NCBI GenBank assembly: GCA_002068715.1
Contig: MWAR01000519.1
Location: forward strand, 1 to 8,388
Direction of reading: 5' to 3'
Source of the DNA: a bacterium ADurb.Bin374
Lineage (GTDB): Bacteria; Riflebacteria; Ozemobacteria; Ozemobacterales; Ozemobacteraceae
DNA: 8,388 bases
In this document: one piece after another, positions 5,496 to 8,388 of the stretch
Layout of the letters: every line of letters starts with the position of its first letter
Position numbering within the stretch: the stretch's first letter is position 1
The notes under the pieces: generated by a model
Seen by the model: only the letters and a program-made list of their open reading frames with translations
Told to the model about the DNA's origin: nothing
The model's database searches: none
Program-made: the position numbers and the translations under genes

Positions 5496-7814
5496 CTACC
5501 GTCTCATCGCTGGAAGATTCAGTCCCTGGAGCCGTTTCAGGGCTTCGGGATGCCCCTGCTCCGCGGCCTTTCGATACCAGTCGGCGGCGATGAAGATATT
5601 CTGCGGGAAGCCGTCGCCCCGTTCATACATCATTCCGAGATTCATTTGGGCATCGGCAAATCCCTGATCCGCCGCGGTCCGGAACAGTTCGGCGGCTTTT
5701 CTGAAATCTCTTCTGACGCCGGTTCCGTTCGCATACATGACGCCAAGCCTGTAACAGGCTGACACAACCCCTTTATTCGCGGCCTGCTGATACAGCTCGA
5801 TGGCCTTGGCGTAATTTTGCGGAATTCCGTCGCCCAGTTCGTACATCATGCCGAGGTTCACCTGGCCCATGGGGTTCCCCTCGGCAGCGGCACCCCGAAA
5901 AAGGTCGAACGCCTTCGCGGTGTTTTTGGGCACGCCCCTTCCGTCTGCATAGCAGACACCCAGCTTGATCCGGCCACCCACATTGCCCTGCGCCGCGGAT
6001 TGCTGATACAGGGTGTAAGCCTTGAACCAATCCTGCGGCACGCCGTCGCCGCGTTCATACATTTGTCCGAGATTCACCTGGCCGTCCGCGTCTCCCTGGT
6101 TCGCGGCCTGCTGAAACAGCTGAGCGGCCTTCGCAAGGTCTTTATTCACCCCGGTCCCATTCGCATACAAGACGCCCAGTTTCGCCAGGGCATGAACCGC
6201 TCCCTTGTCCGCCGCCTGCCGGAAGAGGTCGAACGCCCGTTGGAAATCCCGAGGCACGCCGCTTCCCGTTTCATACATCGCGCCGAGATTTTCCAGAGCG
6301 CCGGCATCTCCCTTGGCGGCTGCCCGTTCGAACAGCTCCTTTGCTTTCGCGGGGTCCCTCGGGACTCCGATGCCGTCGCCATACAGCACTCCCAATTTTC
6401 CCCACGCCGCCGGCAGCTCCCGATCGGCGGCTTTCCGATACCATTCAATAGCTTTCGCAATATTTCGAGGCACCCCATCGCCGCGCTCATACATCAACCC
6501 GATATTCATCTGGGCATACGGATGGCCACCAAGCGCGGCACGGCGATACAGTTCCGCGGCGACAGTGAAGTTCTGCTTCACGCCGTCTCCGTAAAAATAC
6601 ATGCCCCCCAAGCCGACCTGGGCATCTCCGTCGCCCTGCTGAGACGCTTTTTCATACCATTCGACGGCCTTGAGGAAGTCCTGGGCAACCCCGACTCCGT
6701 TTCGATAGCAGTCTCCCAGCCGGGATTGGGCAATGGCCTGGCCCTGGTCTGCCGCTTTCCGATACCATTCAAACGCCTTTGCGGGATTTCGCTCCACGCC
6801 CTTGCCCTTCTCATATTGTTCTCCGAGTCGTTCCTGAGCAACGGCATCCCCCCGCTCGGCTGCCTGCTGCAGGGCGCTCATGGGGCCGGCCGGTTCCTGC
6901 ATTGCAGTTTTTTCAGTCGCAGGCACTGTCGGAACAGGTTCTTCGGGCAAGCGACGGGAAGGGGCGCTTCCGGTGACGAAGCAGAACGAATCGACCAGGC
7001 TCGTATGCTCCCATGGCTTCTGCATATTCCCCGTATCGCGCAGGACGCCCCTGCGAACGTTCCGGAACATGGATTCGATTTCCTGCCCTGGCACCAGCAG
7101 CTGTTTCACCAGGTTCGCCAGATACGGGGAGTTTCCGCCCTGGCTGCCGTCCTGGGCAACGTCGCCCGGCGAGGTCGAGTAGGCTATGATCATCTGGTCG
7201 CCGGCCTCCATTTTCGCCAGTCCGCCGCTGATCGAGCGCGAGCTTCTGACGATGGGGTTGTTGCGGCACGCATCGAGAATGATGATGTTCACCCGAGCCC
7301 GGGCCGCCTGCATCGCATCGATGACCCGGCGCGCCTCGAAACACTCGTATGAAATCTGGGACTCGGTCGATGCATCGGCATCGACGGGAACCAGGTAATT
7401 CTCGCCCCGGATCTGCAATCCATGCCCTGAAAAGTAGAACAGGCCGGCGTCTTTGCCGGCGAGGTTTTCTTCGAACGCCTTCAGGGCCTCGATCATCCCT
7501 TTTCGCGACTGGTTTTCGAGAAGCTGCACCTCAAAGCCGCATGATTTCAGGGTCTCAGCCAGCAGGCGCACATCGTTAAGCGGATTCGCCAGCGGAGCGA
7601 AGCGATACTCCGCATTGCCGATCAGCAAGGCAACACGCTGCGTCCGCCCCATTCGGTCGCGATCCGTCTGCGAAGAGACAGATGGCGTAACCCACCGGCG
7701 CGAGGGCTTCGTACCAGCCTCGGGCGGTTTTGCCAACGCCCCGTCGGCGGAGAAAATGATACAGAAAGCGAGAAGAAGAAGAACTTTCATCGGTACGGGA
7801 TGATTCATCGTCAT
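5496..7814 (-). CDS. Secreted caspase-like (C14) protease with Sel1 repeats
   Basis: A 772-residue protein. Residues 1-28 form an export signal: MK at 9-10, hydrophobic core 11-21, and a probable cleavage after ALA (26-28). A caspase-like p20 domain spans about 59-280: RVALLIGNAEY opening, NPLNDVRLLAETL, catalytic H131 in YFSGHG, catalytic C183 in LDACRNNP, and MIIAYSTSPGDVAQDG with NSPYLANLVKQL after it. Both dyad residues are present, so it looks catalytically competent. A proline-rich linker (about 281-311) leads to 12 complete 36-residue Sel1 repeats (318-749) and a partial last repeat. Sel1 repeats form an alpha solenoid for protein binding. ATG at 7814 is chosen because GAGG lies just upstream; M9 would also leave a working signal peptide. 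The start overlaps the preceding OmpA-like gene's stop as ATGA, suggesting translational coupling. The protein is likely periplasmic or envelope-associated. Bacterial caspase homologues usually cut after basic residues, but the substrate and trigger here are unknown. Confidence 0.92.
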   Translation of the reverse strand: MTMNHPVPMKVLLLLAFCIIFSADGALAKPPEAGTKPSRRWVTPSVSSQTDRDRMGRTQRVALLIGNAEYRFAPLANPLNDVRLLAETLKSCGFEVQLLENQSRKGMIEALKAFEENLAGKDAGLFYFSGHGLQIRGENYLVPVDADASTESQISYECFEARRVIDAMQAARARVNIIILDACRNNPIVRSSRSISGGLAKMEAGDQMIIAYSTSPGDVAQDGSQGGNSPYLANLVKQLLVPGQEIESMFRNVRRGVLRDTGNMQKPWEHTSLVDSFCFVTGSAPSRRLPEEPVPTVPATEKTAMQEPAGPMSALQQAAERGDAVAQERLGEQYEKGKGVERNPAKAFEWYRKAADQGQAIAQSRLGDCYRNGVGVAQDFLKAVEWYEKASQQGDGDAQVGLGGMYFYGDGVKQNFTVAAELYRRAALGGHPYAQMNIGLMYERGDGVPRNIAKAIEWYRKAADRELPAAWGKLGVLYGDGIGVPRDPAKAKELFERAAAKGDAGALENLGAMYETGSGVPRDFQRAFDLFRQAADKGAVHALAKLGVLYANGTGVNKDLAKAAQLFQQAANQGDADGQVNLGQMYERGDGVPQDWFKAYTLYQQSAAQGNVGGRIKLGVCYADGRGVPKNTAKAFDLFRGAAAEGNPMGQVNLGMMYELGDGIPQNYAKAIELYQQAANKGVVSACYRLGVMYANGTGVRRDFRKAAELFRTAADQGFADAQMNLGMMYERGDGFPQNIFIAADWYRKAAEQGHPEALKRLQGLNLPAMRR
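5568..6863 (-). repeat. Tandem array of 12 Sel1 repeats, 108 bp each, with 216-bp higher-order period
   Basis: This 1296-bp array codes residues 318-749 of the caspase-like protein as exactly 12 units of 36 residues, without insertions or deletions. From unit 4 on, even units carry NLG-x-MYERGDG-type sequence and odd units carry KLGVxYxxGxGV. At the DNA level, a GTTCATACAT-like ten-mer recurs at 5621, 5837, 6053, 6269 and 6485, each exactly 216 bp apart. The array is coding, not a CRISPR or satellite element. Confidence 0.9.
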
Positions 7815-8388
7815 CTGGCCTCGAGAGCGATTTCGACGCGGCGATTTTTCTGATGATCGGCCTCAGATCGTGCATCAGGAACGACGGGCCGCTCGAAGCC
7901 GAACCCGTTCGTTCGGAAACGGTCCGCGGAAAACCCGGTGGCTTTCATCAGACGCCGCTTCACCGCTTCGGCCCTTCGCCTCGACAGCCTAAGGTTGTAT
8001 TCCGGGTCGCCCCTGGAATCGCAGTGGCCGTTGATAACGATCGTTCCGAGCGCAAGAGCCTTCACGGCCTCTTCGAGAGCGGCCATCTGCGGTTCCGCTT
8101 CCGGTGTGATCCCGTCGCTGTCGTATTCGAAGGGAATCGGCAGGTCGACGCCGTCCGATCTCGGCACGACACCCGTGCCGCGTTTCAGCTGGAGACCGGC
8201 GGATATCTGATCCCGGTCCTTGAACAGGAACTCGCCGTCAGGGGTGAAATATTGGGGCATATTCGCTTTCAGCGTCGCTATCCGGCTCTTCGTCTCGGGG
8301 TCATCGGGGTTGTGAGTGAGACCTTTCCGGTAGTATTTCCAGGCGGTTCCGTACCGTTTCCCGTCATATGCGACATCGCCGAGGCCGA
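7811..8388 (-). CDS. TPR plus OmpA-like peptidoglycan-binding protein, 5' end outside window
   Basis: The C-terminal 192 codons of an envelope protein; the frame stays open to the right edge, so the start lies outside. A methionine at 8260 is internal, because residues before it continue a TPR helix pair: LGDVAYDGKRYGTAWKYYRK followed by GLTHNPDD. After a linker comes an OmpA-like domain: PFEYDSDGITPEA as the opening strand, GHCDSRGDPEYNLRLSRRRA as the peptidoglycan-binding motif with its key aspartate and arginine, and NRRVEIALEAR at the C-terminus. The domain should bind the diaminopimelate peptide of peptidoglycan in the periplasm and anchor whatever the TPR part binds. Its TGA at 7811-7813 overlaps the ATG of the caspase-like gene, so the two are almost certainly co-transcribed and probably translationally coupled. 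The promoter lies outside the window. The N-terminal half, including any signal peptide or lipobox, cannot be seen. Confidence 0.88.
   Translation of the reverse strand, partial: GLGDVAYDGKRYGTAWKYYRKGLTHNPDDPETKSRIATLKANMPQYFTPDGEFLFKDRDQISAGLQLKRGTGVVPRSDGVDLPIPFEYDSDGITPEAEPQMAALEEAVKALALGTIVINGHCDSRGDPEYNLRLSRRRAEAVKRRLMKATGFSADRFRTNGFGFERPVVPDARSEADHQKNRRVEIALEAR

Noticed and set aside
5568..6863. Regular repeats considered as a CRISPR or satellite array
   Set aside because: The 108-bp period is a coding period of 36 codons with Sel1 consensus. The units are degenerate and have no repeat-spacer structure.
5817..7352. 511-codon plus-strand frame opposite the caspase-Sel1 gene
   Set aside because: It mirrors the Sel1 repeat array and caspase domain on the other strand. 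The minus-strand reading has a signal peptide, catalytic residues and clean repeat phasing.

Overview
The window is GC-rich chromosomal DNA (about 60% G+C by eye), probably from a Gram-negative, anaerobic or facultatively anaerobic bacterium. The Gram-negative call rests on the right-hand genes: an OmpA-type peptidoglycan-binding protein and a caspase-like protein with an export signal. The anaerobic call rests on the left-hand genes, which belong to the selenium- and purine-linked catabolic set (ssnA, ygeY, carbamate kinase). I cannot name the phylum from sequence alone.

Left block, plus strand, 1-4770: the 3' end of an SsnA-type amidohydrolase, a YgeY-type M20 metallohydrolase, a carbamate kinase, and a 494-residue fold-type II PLP enzyme. 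All run in the same direction with short gaps (28, 54 and 127 nt). The last gap holds a long imperfect palindrome. The block ends in a strong hairpin terminator at 4775-4825. In other bacteria, relatives of these genes cluster with ygeW, ygeX, hyuA, ygfK and xdhD for anaerobic breakdown of purines or uric acid. The likely logic here is ring-opened purine products being hydrolysed (SsnA, YgeY), a 2,3-diaminopropionate-like amino acid being split by a PLP lyase, and carbamoyl phosphate being used by carbamate kinase to make ATP. The PLP enzyme sits where YgeX would be expected but is about 100 residues longer. The remaining partners would lie left of the window.

Middle, plus strand, 4854-5453: a single 2H phosphoesterase of the 2'-5' RNA ligase/cyclic phosphodiesterase family, with both HxT motifs. 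Its codon use differs from the catabolic block.

Right block, minus strand, 5496-8388: a two-gene operon read right to left. The upstream gene (cut by the window edge) encodes a TPR segment followed by an OmpA-like domain. Its stop overlaps the start of the downstream gene as ATGA. The downstream gene encodes a secreted caspase-like (C14) domain with a His/Cys dyad, followed by 12 complete Sel1 repeats and a partial thirteenth. From the fourth repeat onward the repeats alternate between two types, giving a 72-residue (216-bp) higher-order unit. This operon converges on the 2H phosphoesterase gene with only 42 nt between stops.

No tRNA, rRNA, CRISPR array, insertion sequence or phage gene was seen.
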